Origin: Nitrosospira multiformis | Lineage (GTDB): Bacteria > Pseudomonadota > Gammaproteobacteria > Burkholderiales > Nitrosomonadaceae | DNA: 42,133 nt | Direction of reading: 5' to 3' | Assembly: GCF_900111585.1 (NCBI RefSeq) | Contig: NZ_FOHI01000014.1 | Location: forward strand, 1-42,133 | Shown: in pieces, positions 10,021 through 20,283 of the stretch | Layout: every line of letters begins with the position of its first letter | Numbering within the stretch: position 1 is the first letter of the stretch | Program-made: the position numbers and the translations under genes | Notes under the pieces: generated by a model | Database searches by the model: none | Seen by the model: only the letters and a program-made list of their open reading frames with translations | What the model was told of the DNA's origin: nothing

Positions 10021-10245
10021 TCAACGGAGGGGTTTCGCAGGAACGGGGTCATATCCCCCCCTGCTCCAGGGATTGCATCGCATTATCCTCCAGACGCTCA
10101 GAACAAGTCCTCGCGTCGCCCCATGCCGGGCAAGCGCTTCACAGGCGTAATGCGAACAAGACGGACTGAACCGGCATGAGGGTCCAAGGAAAGGGCTCAG
10201 GCAGTATTGATAGAGCCTGATAAACGCAATAATCATTCGCGACAT
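10021..10245 (-). CDS. yidD: Membrane protein insertion efficiency factor YidD
   Basis: YidD is a small membrane-associated protein that assists YidC-dependent insertion. The 74-residue form used here starts at [21 protein letters not shown] and contains the family cysteine motif [19 protein letters not shown] and the later [12 protein letters not shown]. The frame is open further upstream to 10317, but that part has no family similarity and lies inside rnpA. The chosen ATG overlaps the rnpA 3' end by 13 nt, a common arrangement that suggests translational coupling. Confidence 0.92.
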   Translation of the reverse strand: MSRMIIAFIRLYQYCLSPFLGPSCRFSPSCSHYACEALARHGATRGLVLSVWRIMRCNPWSRGGYDPVPAKPLR

Positions 10246-10577
10246 TGCTGCAATTGAATCATGAGACGCCGTGCTTCGTCCGCCAACTGCACTGGACTGC
10301 GATCGCTGGCACGGCAACGCAGACGCATCACCAGATCAAGGCCCGCCATATCCTCCTGGCGTGCACGAAACACTTCCCGCAACACCCGTTTCACCCGGTT
10401 CCGGTTTACGGCAAGTCGTTCAATTTTACCTGCCACTATTAATCCCAATCTGGAATGCAATAAACCGTTGGGTTTAGCGAAAACCTGAAGCAATTCACCG
10501 CCTGTGGAACACCTGAACCGGATGACCGAGGAAAATTCTTCTGCCTTATGCAGGCGATGAGTTTTAGGAAAACGAAT
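10233..10577 (-). CDS. rnpA: Ribonuclease P protein component, probable AUU start
   Basis: RnpA is the protein subunit of RNase P, which trims tRNA 5' leaders. The conserved core [20 protein letters not shown] (the RNA-binding RNR motif) is clear. The first standard start in frame (TTG at 10493) would remove the conserved N-terminal part, [18 protein letters not shown], leaving only 86 residues. Upstream of that TTG the same frame continues, without any ATG, GTG or TTG, back to the rpmH stop at 10602. Only two ATT codons (10580 and 10577) and a CTG (10553) could serve as starts. A Shine-Dalgarno-like GGGGA (plus-strand 10585-10589) lies 4 and 7 nt before the ATT codons. Starting at 10577 gives 114 residues, the normal family length. 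The gene identity is certain; the start codon is inferred. Confidence 0.85.
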   Translation of the reverse strand: MRFPKTHRLHKAEEFSSVIRFRCSTGGELLQVFAKPNGLLHSRLGLIVAGKIERLAVNRNRVKRVLREVFRARQEDMAGLDLVMRLRCRASDRSPVQLADEARRLMIQLQQCRE

Positions 10578-10601
10578 AATAGAGTCCCCGGATTGCGTAC
10601 G

Positions 10602-10739
10602 TTACTGCACTCCGAGGCGAACTCGTCCTTTGGCGCGCCGAGCCCGGATTACCGCCGCTCCACCCGCGGTTTTCATGCGGACCCGGAAACCGTGGGTCCG
10701 CTTTCTGCGCGTCACGGATGGTTGGTAAGTGCGTTTCAT
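10602..10739 (-). CDS. rpmH: 50S ribosomal protein L34
   Basis: L34 is a tiny basic protein of the large ribosomal subunit. The 45-residue product opens [18 protein letters not shown] and has the expected [12 protein letters not shown] end. The middle, [10 protein letters not shown], departs somewhat from the usual GGRxVL pattern, but the fold-defining basic residues remain. The gene is shorter than most gene-finding length cut-offs. rnpA follows in the same frame, with about 21-24 nt between the L34 stop and the proposed rnpA start. dnaA lies upstream in the opposite direction. Confidence 0.93.
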   Translation of the reverse strand: MKRTYQPSVTRRKRTHGFRVRMKTAGGAAVIRARRAKGRVRLGVQ

Positions 10740-10915
10740 TATTTCCCCTGTGCCTGATAATGATAAATAAAAACTCGACATTACAACTCTTTACGACGAC
10801 CTGTGTCAACCGATATTTTTTGCTCTCCCTGTGGATAAGCTGTGAAGAACGGTCTAGAATATTCCGCTCACCTCGCTCGCAACTTCCGTTTCTTCCCCAA
10901 CGAGTCATTAATATC
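10740..10915. promoter_or_regulatory. rpmH-dnaA divergent spacer with a DnaA box
   Basis: This 176-bp spacer must carry the promoters for rpmH (leftward) and dnaA (rightward). A perfect DnaA box (tgtggataa, the reverse complement of ttatccaca) is at 10830-10838, where it could autoregulate dnaA or form part of the origin. An A+T-rich stretch (gataatgataaataaaaa) is at about 10757-10775. No unambiguous -35/-10 pair was identified. Confidence 0.6.
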
Positions 10916-12328
10916 ATGCTTGCACCAGATACCTTTTGGCTTGCCTGTCTCGAATATTTTGAAAATGAACTGAGCGCGCAGCAATTCAATACCTGGATCA
11001 AACCACTGCGCCTGAAACTGTCGGACGACTCGCCTGAGCCTGCCCTCACGCTGATCGCACCCAACCGTTTTGTCCTCCAATGGGTAAAGGACAACTTTTT
11101 GAGCGGCATCACGCAGATGGCGGAAAACCACTTCGCGCGCCCGGTTCAGTTGCAGTTGGAGCTAGCCGGACAAGTTCCGGCCAGCGCATCCCTTTCGACT
11201 AGCGGGAATAGTGGAATGGCCTCCCATTCGATTACCGCGGTGTTCGATGCTCCGACAGAATCAGCGCAAAAGCCGCCAAAGGATACGAAGGAAAAACAGG
11301 AAAAAAATCCAACCAGACTGAATCCCTCTTTCACCTTCAACACTTTCGTCACAGGAAAGGCAAACCAGCTGGCACGTGCCGGGGCTATTCAGGTTGCGGA
11401 ACGTCCCGGCGTTGCTTATAACCCCTTCTTCATCTATGGGGGGGTAGGATTGGGAAAAACCCATCTGATTCAAGCGATCGGCAATTTCGTGGTGGAGCAC
11501 AATCCAGCTGCCAAGGTTCGCTATATTCACTCGGAGCAATACGTTTCAGACGTAGTAAGGGCTTACCAACATAAGGCATTCGATGAATTCAAGCGCTACT
11601 ATCATTCGCTGGACCTGTTGCTGATCGACGATATCCAGTTTTTTGGCGGAAAAAACCGTACGCAGGAAGAGTTTTTCTATGCCTTCAACGCCCTGATCGA
11701 AGCGCATAAGCAAGTCATCATCACCTGCGACTCTTACCCGAAGGAAATCGCCGGCATGGAAGAACGGTTGATTTCGCGTTTCGGATGGGGCTTGACAGTA
11801 GCGGTGGAACCTCCTGAACTGGAAATGCGCGTCGCGATTCTCCTGAAGAAAGCATTGATGGAAGATATCATCCTGGATGAAAGCGTCGCTTTTTTCATCG
11901 CAAAACACATTCGCTCCAATGTGCGCGAACTGGAGGGCGCTTTGAAAAGAGTGGTTGCTTACTCACGCTTTACCGGTCACGCACTGACTCTTGATTTGGC
12001 GCGGGAAGCATTGAAAGATCTACTGGCGGTACAGAACCGTCAAATCTCCATTGAAAACATTCAAAAGACAGTGGCGGACTACTACAAGATCAAGGTCGCC
12101 GAAATGTACTCCAAAAAGCGGTCTCGTGTTGTTGCCCGCCCACGCCAGATGGCCATGGCCATCTCCAAGGAACTCACCCCTCTGAGCCTACCCGATATCG
12201 GGGAAGCTTTCGGGGGTCGGGACCATACCACAGTATTGCATGGGTATCGAAAGATTGCCGAATTGCGTGCTTCCGATCCTGCCGTCAACCGTGACTTCAA
12301 TACCTTGTTGCATATTCTCCGCGGCTAA
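10916..12328 (+). CDS. dnaA: Chromosomal replication initiator DnaA
   Basis: DnaA binds DnaA boxes, melts oriC and loads the helicase. The product starting at [17 protein letters not shown] is 470 residues and has all four domains: domain I (1 to about 85, [10 protein letters not shown]), a variable linker, the AAA+ domain with Walker [10 protein letters not shown] and Walker [11 protein letters not shown], and the DNA-binding domain IV with signature [15 protein letters not shown]. The frame is open upstream to 10718, but that extension crosses the promoter spacer and is not family-like, so the ATG at 10916 is preferred. dnaN and gyrB follow in the classical order. Confidence 0.97.
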   Translation: MLAPDTFWLACLEYFENELSAQQFNTWIKPLRLKLSDDSPEPALTLIAPNRFVLQWVKDNFLSGITQMAENHFARPVQLQLELAGQVPASASLSTSGNSGMASHSITAVFDAPTESAQKPPKDTKEKQEKNPTRLNPSFTFNTFVTGKANQLARAGAIQVAERPGVAYNPFFIYGGVGLGKTHLIQAIGNFVVEHNPAAKVRYIHSEQYVSDVVRAYQHKAFDEFKRYYHSLDLLLIDDIQFFGGKNRTQEEFFYAFNALIEAHKQVIITCDSYPKEIAGMEERLISRFGWGLTVAVEPPELEMRVAILLKKALMEDIILDESVAFFIAKHIRSNVRELEGALKRVVAYSRFTGHALTLDLAREALKDLLAVQNRQISIENIQKTVADYYKIKVAEMYSKKRSRVVARPRQMAMAISKELTPLSLPDIGEAFGGRDHTTVLHGYRKIAELRASDPAVNRDFNTLLHILRG

Positions 12329-12547
12329 TTACAAACTGAATAACAAACTGAGGTTAACATCAGGATGAATTGGGGATAACTCACCACTTCTATTCAGACT
12401 TTAATTCTGCTCACAAACTATCCACAGTCCATACCTTATTGATACAGAAATACAAAATAGCCTAATATGCTGATATCAGGCGAATTTCCCTACTTTTACC
12501 GGATTTCGCCATTTCTTATTAACTATTATTAGCTTTACAATTAGAAA
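12329..12547. other. oriC: Candidate oriC between dnaA and dnaN
   Basis: This 219-bp gene-free spacer is A+T-rich, especially at 12430-12547 (for example ttcttattaactattattag). It has two DnaA boxes with one mismatch each: tggggataa at 12371-12379 and ctatccaca at 12418-12426. Its position between dnaA and dnaN, with parS sites and parAB nearby, fits a bacterial origin. The box number is low, so other parts of the origin, such as the rpmH-dnaA spacer with its perfect box, may be involved. The call rests on context and a few motifs, not on a skew calculation. Confidence 0.45.
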
Positions 12548-13657
12548 ATGAAACTGATAGAAGCTGACAGGGATACATTGCTCAAGCCTTTGCAGACGGT
12601 TACCGGTATTGTCGAGCGACGTCATACCTTACCTATCCTTTCCAACGTACTTATTGAACGCAAGCAGGAAAATATTTCATTTATTGCAACTGATCTTGAA
12701 ATCCAGATTACTACCTCCACCACGGATGGTGGCAAAGCAGATGAGGAATACTCCGTAACGGTTGCTGCAAAAAAGCTTCAGGATATATTACGTGCACTAC
12801 CCGAGAAGATGCGAGTGACGCTGGAAACCAGCGATAGTCGGCTTCAGGCCAAGGCGGGAAAAAGTCGTTTCAATCTGCAGACACTTCCTGCTGAAGATTT
12901 TCCAAAATTTCCTGAAAGTAATGAAACGCAGGGAACAGTCAAGGTACAGCAGAAGGAACTGAAGCATCTCCTGTCGATGGTCCAATATGCCATGGCTCAC
13001 CAGGACATTCGCTACTACCTGAACGGCTTGCTGTTATTGCTGGAAAACAATCAACTGAAGGTGGTGGCAACCGATGGCCATCGGTTGGCGTTTGCCCTGA
13101 TGATGCTCGAGACATCGTTGGAAAGAAAAGAGGTCATTCTTCCTCGCAAGGTGGTGCTCGAATTATCCCGGTTATTGAATGAAACCGAGGAGCCGGTAAC
13201 CATAGAAGTACTTCAGAACCAGGTGCGTTTTACCTTCTCCAATGTCGTTCTAGTATCCAAAGTGGTCGATGGAAAATTTCCGGACTATAACCGCGTCATC
13301 CCCACCGGTTACCAGAAACAATTCGATATAAACCGTCTGTTGCTACTCCAGACACTGCAACGCGCTGCCATCCTGTCCAATGAAAAATTTCGCGGAGTCC
13401 GTCTCATCCTCACCCCCGACAATCTCCGGATTGTCTGCAATAACAGCGAACAGGAAGAAGCGCAGGAAGAGCTGGAACTTCAATACAATGGAGAAGGGCT
13501 CGACATCGGCTTCAACATTACTTATCTGCTCGATGTGCTGAACAATGCGGACAGTGAGACAGTAACGTGCGCATTTGGGGACGCCAACAGCAGTGCGTTG
13601 ATCACCATTCCGGGTAACGACAGCTTCAAATATGTGGTCATGCCCATGCGCATATGA
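12548..13657 (+). CDS. dnaN: DNA polymerase III beta sliding clamp
   Basis: DnaN forms the dimeric ring that tethers DNA polymerase III and many repair enzymes to DNA. The 369-residue length and the three repeated clamp domains are typical. Recognisable parts include the opening LIEADRDTLLKPLQTVTGIVERRHTLPILSNVLIE, the central AHQDIRYYLNGLLL and ATDGHRLA, and the C-terminal VMPMRI, which forms the partner-binding cleft. ATG at 12548. It is followed by a strong hairpin at 13677-13708. Confidence 0.97.
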   Translation: MKLIEADRDTLLKPLQTVTGIVERRHTLPILSNVLIERKQENISFIATDLEIQITTSTTDGGKADEEYSVTVAAKKLQDILRALPEKMRVTLETSDSRLQAKAGKSRFNLQTLPAEDFPKFPESNETQGTVKVQQKELKHLLSMVQYAMAHQDIRYYLNGLLLLLENNQLKVVATDGHRLAFALMMLETSLERKEVILPRKVVLELSRLLNETEEPVTIEVLQNQVRFTFSNVVLVSKVVDGKFPDYNRVIPTGYQKQFDINRLLLLQTLQRAAILSNEKFRGVRLILTPDNLRIVCNNSEQEEAQEELELQYNGEGLDIGFNITYLLDVLNNADSETVTCAFGDANSSALITIPGNDSFKYVVMPMRI

Positions 13658-13676
13658 TGTAAATATCAATCATTTC

Positions 13677-13708
13677 ACACTTTTGCAGCTGTGAAGCTGC
13701 AAAAGTGT
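13677..13708. terminator. Perfect 14-bp hairpin after dnaN
   Basis: Arms acacttttgcagct (13677-13690) and agctgcaaaagtgt (13695-13708) pair perfectly around a gtga loop, 19 bp after the dnaN stop. There is no downstream T-run, so it may be a weak or factor-assisted terminator, an mRNA-stabilising 3' end, or a binding site. Confidence 0.5.
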
Positions 13709-13723
13709 CCGTCGATGCGGTTA

Positions 13724-13732
13724 TGGTATAAT
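13724..13732 (+). promoter_or_regulatory. Extended -10 promoter element, likely for gyrB
   Basis: The sequence tggtataat has a perfect TATAAT (13727-13732) preceded by an extended-minus-10 TGn. No good -35 lies 16-18 bp upstream, where the dnaN hairpin ends. It would give gyrB a leader of about 250 nt. Confidence 0.5.
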
Positions 13733-16419
<2,687 letters not shown>

Positions 16420-16539
16420 CTGATGCGTCAATTGCCTCGAAACCAATACGTGAAGATGACACTGCTACTTCGTATATAGCTGGCGTCTTGACGCAATCCG
16501 GCATCTTGAGATGGTAAACTCGCAATTTTCCAATAAAAA

Positions 16540-16548
16540 TTATTCACA
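16540..16548 (+). promoter_or_regulatory. DnaA box upstream of glyA
   Basis: ttattcaca matches the TTATNCACA consensus exactly. It lies 15 bp before the glyA start in the 143-bp gyrB-glyA spacer. It may be a chance match or a titration or regulatory site. Confidence 0.4.
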
Positions 16549-16562
16549 GGTTTTAAAACAAC

Positions 16563-17813
16563 ATGTTGTCCTCACACAATACCCTCGAAAGCGTAGACCC
16601 TGATCTCTGGCAGGCCATCAAAGGCGAGATGCAGCGCCAGGAAGAATATATTGAGCTGATCGCTTCGGAAAATTATGCGAGTCCTGCGGTGATGCAGGCG
16701 CAGGGCTCGGTGCTGACTAACAAGTATGCGGAGGGTTATCCCGGCAAGCGCTACTACGGTGGCTGCGAGTATGTGGATGTCGTGGAGCAGCTGGCAATCG
16801 ACCGGGTAAAGGCGCTGTTCGACGCGGAATATGTCAACGTCCAGCCGCATTCCGGCTCACAGGCCAACGCCGCGGTCTATCTGACTGCCTTGAAGCCGGG
16901 AGATACTCTGCTGGGGATGTCGCTTGCGCATGGCGGGCATCTGACACATGGCGCTTCGGTCAATCTCAGCGGCAAAATTTTCAATGCCGTTTCCTATGGG
17001 CTTCGTTCTGATACAGAAGAGCTTGACTATGACGAGGTTGCGCGCTTGGCGCACGAACATAAGCCCAAGCTGATCGTGGCAGGTGCTTCGGCTTATTCGC
17101 TGGTGATAGACTGGAAGCGCTTCCGCAAGATTGCCGATGATATAGGGGCCTATCTGTTCGTGGATATGGCGCATTATGCGGGATTGGTTGCGGCAGGATA
17201 CTATCCCAATCCCGTCGGCATCGCCGATTTCGTCACGAGCACGACCCACAAGACGCTGCGCGGCCCGCGGGGCGGGATCATCATGGCCAGGGCCGAGCAT
17301 GAAAAAGCCCTCAATTCCGCTATTTTCCCGCAAACCCAGGGGGGGCCTTTGATGCATGTCATTGCTGCCAAGGCAGTGGCATTCAAGGAAGCCGCCAGCC
17401 AGGAGTTCAAGGACTACCAGGAACAGGTAATCGACAATGCGCGCGTAATGGCGAAAGTGTTGCAGGAGCGCGGATTGCGCATCGTCTCGGGGCGCACCGA
17501 TTGCCACATGTTTCTGGTGGACCTCCGCCCCAAGTATATTACCGGCAAGCAGGCCGCCGAATCGCTGGAACTGGCGCATATCACCGTCAACAAAAATGCG
17601 ATTCCCAACGACCCGCAGAAACCATTCGTCACCAGCGGGATTCGTATCGGCTCTCCTGCCATCACCACCCGCGGGTTTACCGAAATTGAATCCGAACAAC
17701 TGGCCCATCTGATAGCTGATGTCCTGGAAGCCCCGACAGATTCCTCGGTGCTGACGGAGGTTGCACGCCAGGCAAAAGCGCTATGTGCAAAATTTCCAGT
17801 TTACCAAGGGTGA
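16563..17813 (+). CDS. glyA: Serine hydroxymethyltransferase
   Basis: GlyA uses pyridoxal phosphate to interconvert serine plus tetrahydrofolate with glycine plus methylene-tetrahydrofolate, the main source of one-carbon units. The 416-residue protein shows [35 protein letters not shown], and the PLP-lysine motif [12 protein letters not shown]. Length is typical. The start is the ATG at 16563 ([16 protein letters not shown]). A folate link with nrdR and ribD downstream is plausible, because glyA-nrdR-ribD is a recurring proteobacterial gene order. Confidence 0.97.
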   Translation: MLSSHNTLESVDPDLWQAIKGEMQRQEEYIELIASENYASPAVMQAQGSVLTNKYAEGYPGKRYYGGCEYVDVVEQLAIDRVKALFDAEYVNVQPHSGSQANAAVYLTALKPGDTLLGMSLAHGGHLTHGASVNLSGKIFNAVSYGLRSDTEELDYDEVARLAHEHKPKLIVAGASAYSLVIDWKRFRKIADDIGAYLFVDMAHYAGLVAAGYYPNPVGIADFVTSTTHKTLRGPRGGIIMARAEHEKALNSAIFPQTQGGPLMHVIAAKAVAFKEAASQEFKDYQEQVIDNARVMAKVLQERGLRIVSGRTDCHMFLVDLRPKYITGKQAAESLELAHITVNKNAIPNDPQKPFVTSGIRIGSPAITTRGFTEIESEQLAHLIADVLEAPTDSSVLTEVARQAKALCAKFPVYQG

Positions 17814-17820
17814 TCGCGCA

Positions 17821-17946
17821 ATGGAGCGGCGCATCCTGACGTCGCTTCCATGTCTCGGCATAGTCGATCTGGTCGATCTTCACCTGGATCAATTTGCTGC
17901 GGTTCCGGGGTTGAAGCTAGTCGACCGGTTCCAGGTTGACGCATGA
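17821..17946 (+). CDS. Possible 41-codon frame overlapping nrdR
   Basis: A short frame ([19 protein letters not shown]... ending in RFQVDA) fills the glyA-nrdR gap. Its stop codon overlaps the nrdR ATG as ATGA, an arrangement typical of translational coupling. An AAGGG sequence sits at about 17805-17809, slightly far from its ATG. No family is recognised, so it may be a coupling leader peptide or chance. Confidence 0.3.
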   Translation: MERRILTSLPCLGIVDLVDLHLDQFAAVPGLKLVDRFQVDA

Positions 17947-18422
17947 AGTGTCCTTTCTGCCATACGCCTGATACGAGCGTGATCGACTCCAGGGTGAGCG
18001 AGGAAGGCGACAGGATACGCCGCCGCCGGCGCTGCCCCAACTGTGATAAACGTTTCACTACCTATGAAACTGTGGAATTGCGTTTGCCGCAGGTCGTAAA
18101 GCAGGATGGCAATCGCGCCGAGTTCGACCGCGAAAAATTGCGTACCGGTTTCGTACGCGCATTGCACAAGCGTCCGGTTTCGGCAGAGGATGTGGAAGCG
18201 GCAATGAATCGCGTCGTCCAGAAGCTGCTAAGCTTGGGTGAACGGGAGATCGCTTCGCACAAGATTGGCGAGATGGTGATGGGAGAACTCTATAAACTGG
18301 ACAAGGTCGCGTACATTCGCTTTGCTTCTGTTTATCGAAGTTTTCAGGGTGCTGCCGATTTCGACGATGCAATCCGGGAACTGCAAGGATCAGATAGCAG
18401 GAAAGAACCGGACAAAGCCTGA
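17943..18422 (+). CDS. nrdR: Transcriptional repressor NrdR
   Basis: NrdR represses ribonucleotide reductase genes and senses ATP/dATP through its ATP-cone. The 159-residue protein has the N-terminal zinc ribbon (MKCPFC at Cys3 and Cys6, and [12 protein letters not shown] with the second Cys pair) followed by the ATP-cone ([28 protein letters not shown]). No NrdR boxes or nrd genes were noticed here. The family commonly lies between glyA and ribD, as it does here. Confidence 0.96.
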   Translation: MKCPFCHTPDTSVIDSRVSEEGDRIRRRRRCPNCDKRFTTYETVELRLPQVVKQDGNRAEFDREKLRTGFVRALHKRPVSAEDVEAAMNRVVQKLLSLGEREIASHKIGEMVMGELYKLDKVAYIRFASVYRSFQGAADFDDAIRELQGSDSRKEPDKA

Positions 18423-18530
18423 TTCACACGTTTTACCTTCCGTTTTTCCGGCAAATCCCGGCAAGCGACGCGTCTGCTCTTGAGTTGCACACCGAATTTC
18501 CAGCTTCGCCTTTGAACAATGGAGTTTCCA

Positions 18531-19631
18531 ATGTTCTCGCCACCCGATTACCGCTTCATGGCCCAGGCGCTGCGGCTTGCAGAAAAAGGGCTTTATAGTA
18601 CAAGCCCGAACCCTCGAGTGGGCTGCGTGCTGGTACGCGATGGACAGGTGGTGGGTACCGGCTGGCACGAACGCGCAGGCGAGGCGCATGCGGAAATAAA
18701 TGCACTGGCTGCGGCCGGGGCGGCGGCACGCGGCGCGATCGCCTATCTCACACTGGAGCCGTGCAGTCACCATGGTCGCACTCCACCCTGCGCCGATACC
18801 TTGGTTCAGGCGGGTGTCGCGAAAGTCATTGCAGCCATGCAGGATCCGAATCCCCTCGTGTCCGGTCGAGGCTGCGCCCTCCTGGAAGAGGCGGGGATAG
18901 AAGTGCAAACCGGCTTGATGGAAGCGGAAGCGAAAGCTTTGAATATCGGATTTGTCTCGCGCATGACCCGCGGTCGTCCCTGGGTCAGGGCCAAGATCGC
19001 GGCAAGTCTTGATGGCAAGACGGCGCTCAACAACGGGTCCAGTCAATGGATCACGAGTGAAGCGGCACGCCGTGACGGGCACCGCTGGCGCGCCCGTTCC
19101 TGCGCCGTAATGACCGGCATTGGTACGGTGTTGGCCGATGACCCGCAGCTCTCGGTGCGCCATATCCATACCTCCAGGCAACCCATGCCGGTCGTGGTGG
19201 ACAGGGGACTGGATATACCCCTGGATGCGGGATTGCTGCGTGGCGCAGGCGAGCTGATTTTTACCGCTGCCGCCAGTGAAGGCAAAATTGTCGCGTTACG
19301 TGACGTGGGTGTGCACGTCATTCTGTTGCCGGATAGCGCTGGCAACGTGGATCTGGCTGCAATGATGCAGCGGCTTGCGGATCTCGAAATAAACGAAGTG
19401 CTGGTGGAGGCGGGGCGTGGCTTGAATGGTGGGCTTATCCAGGCGGACCTGGTGGATGAGTTCGTCATTTATCTTGCCCCCTGTCTGATCGGAGATGCGG
19501 CGAGGGACATGCTCAAATTACCGGAACTCTCGAATTTGGAAGACAAGCGCATCCTCAAGATTCACGATGTACGCGCTGTGGGACAGGATATCCGCATTAT
19601 TGCCCGTGTCGCTGACAGGATGGCTACATAA
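18531..19631 (+). CDS. ribD: Bifunctional riboflavin deaminase/reductase RibD
   Basis: RibD catalyses the second and third steps of riboflavin synthesis, deaminating and then reducing the pyrimidine intermediate. The N-terminal cytidine-deaminase-like domain has the zinc residues in AGEAHAEINAL and PCSHHGRTPPC. The C-terminal reductase domain starts near KIAASLDGKTALNNGSSQW and includes GIGTVLADDPQLSVR and EVLVEAGRGLNGGLI. The ATG at 18531 has a GGAG sequence 6 nt upstream, so I prefer it to the ATG at 18519 that contains this site. The product is 366 residues. Other rib genes lie at 21.7-24.1 kb, separated by the inserted regBA pair. Confidence 0.95.
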   Translation: MFSPPDYRFMAQALRLAEKGLYSTSPNPRVGCVLVRDGQVVGTGWHERAGEAHAEINALAAAGAAARGAIAYLTLEPCSHHGRTPPCADTLVQAGVAKVIAAMQDPNPLVSGRGCALLEEAGIEVQTGLMEAEAKALNIGFVSRMTRGRPWVRAKIAASLDGKTALNNGSSQWITSEAARRDGHRWRARSCAVMTGIGTVLADDPQLSVRHIHTSRQPMPVVVDRGLDIPLDAGLLRGAGELIFTAAASEGKIVALRDVGVHVILLPDSAGNVDLAAMMQRLADLEINEVLVEAGRGLNGGLIQADLVDEFVIYLAPCLIGDAARDMLKLPELSNLEDKRILKIHDVRAVGQDIRIIARVADRMAT

Positions 19632-19666
19632 TTTGGATCGATTCTTTTATTTCTTTCTGAATCTTT

Positions 19667-19700
19667 CCGGTTAAGTAAGCACACACTTACTCAGCACCGG
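19667..19700. terminator. Hairpin between convergent ribD and regA
   Basis: Nested inverted repeats ccggt/accgg (19667-19671, 19696-19700) and agtaag/cttact (19674-19679, 19686-19691) form an interrupted stem between two converging genes. It probably acts as a bidirectional terminator, although T-runs are weak. Confidence 0.45.
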
Positions 19701-19719
19701 CCAGAATGAAAGGCTCCCC

Positions 19720-20283
19720 TCATGTTTTCGTCGGATACTTGGTGAGCTTGCGCTGCAATGTGCGCCGGTGCATGTTGAGGACGCGCGCCGTTACAGAAAC
19801 GTTCCCTTTGTTCTCGTTGAGTACGCGCTGAATGTACTCCCACTCGAGCCGCCCGACGGACAGGGGGTGGGCGCTGATTTGCACATCTGCATCCCCGGTC
19901 GTGCGCTCGAACGCCGCCATGATTTCATGAACGTCGACCGGTTTCGCGAGATAGTGGGTGGCGCCGAGTTTGATGGCCTCGACCGCGGTGGCGATGCTGG
20001 CGTAGCCCGTCAGCATGACGATACGCGTGCCGGGGTCGAGTGCTTTCAGCTTTTCGACCAGGGATAATCCGGAAGGACCGGGCAGTCTGAGATCGACAAC
20101 GGCATACTCCGGCGTGCAGGCCTCCGCAAGCTCCAGCGCCTGGTCCACGCTATGCGCGCAGGTGACGTTGAATCCGCGTTTGGTCATTGCATTGGCAAGA
20201 ACCGTACAAAAGGTCTGGTCATCGTCCACAACCAGCAAGGCGGGACGATCATCCACTTCTGTCATGGGTAAGGTTGTTGTCAT
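19720..20283 (-). CDS. regA: RegA/PrrA-family redox response regulator
   Basis: RegA-type regulators (PrrA, ActR) control energy metabolism genes in response to redox state. The 187-residue protein has a receiver domain with acidic pocket VVDDD (about 18-22), phospho-acceptor Asp64 in VVDLRLPG and a conserved Lys in YLAKPVD. A proline-containing linker is followed by a Fis-type helix-turn-helix (NKGNVSVTARVLNMHRRTLQRKL). The family length is about 185 residues. The start codon overlaps the regB stop by 4 nt, so the pair is translationally coupled. In this organism targets could include respiratory or ammonia-oxidation genes, but that is inference. Confidence 0.92.
   Translation of the reverse strand: MTTTLPMTEVDDRPALLVVDDDQTFCTVLANAMTKRGFNVTCAHSVDQALELAEACTPEYAVVDLRLPGPSGLSLVEKLKALDPGTRIVMLTGYASIATAVEAIKLGATHYLAKPVDVHEIMAAFERTTGDADVQISAHPLSVGRLEWEYIQRVLNENKGNVSVTARVLNMHRRTLQRKLTKYPTKT

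Noticed and set aside
16423-16496. tgcgtcaa/ttgacgca inverted repeat after gyrB as a terminator
   Set aside because: The 8-bp arms are more than 50 nt apart and lack a T-run.
16857-17708. 283-codon minus-strand frame
   Set aside because: Antisense to glyA; no signs of an independent gene.
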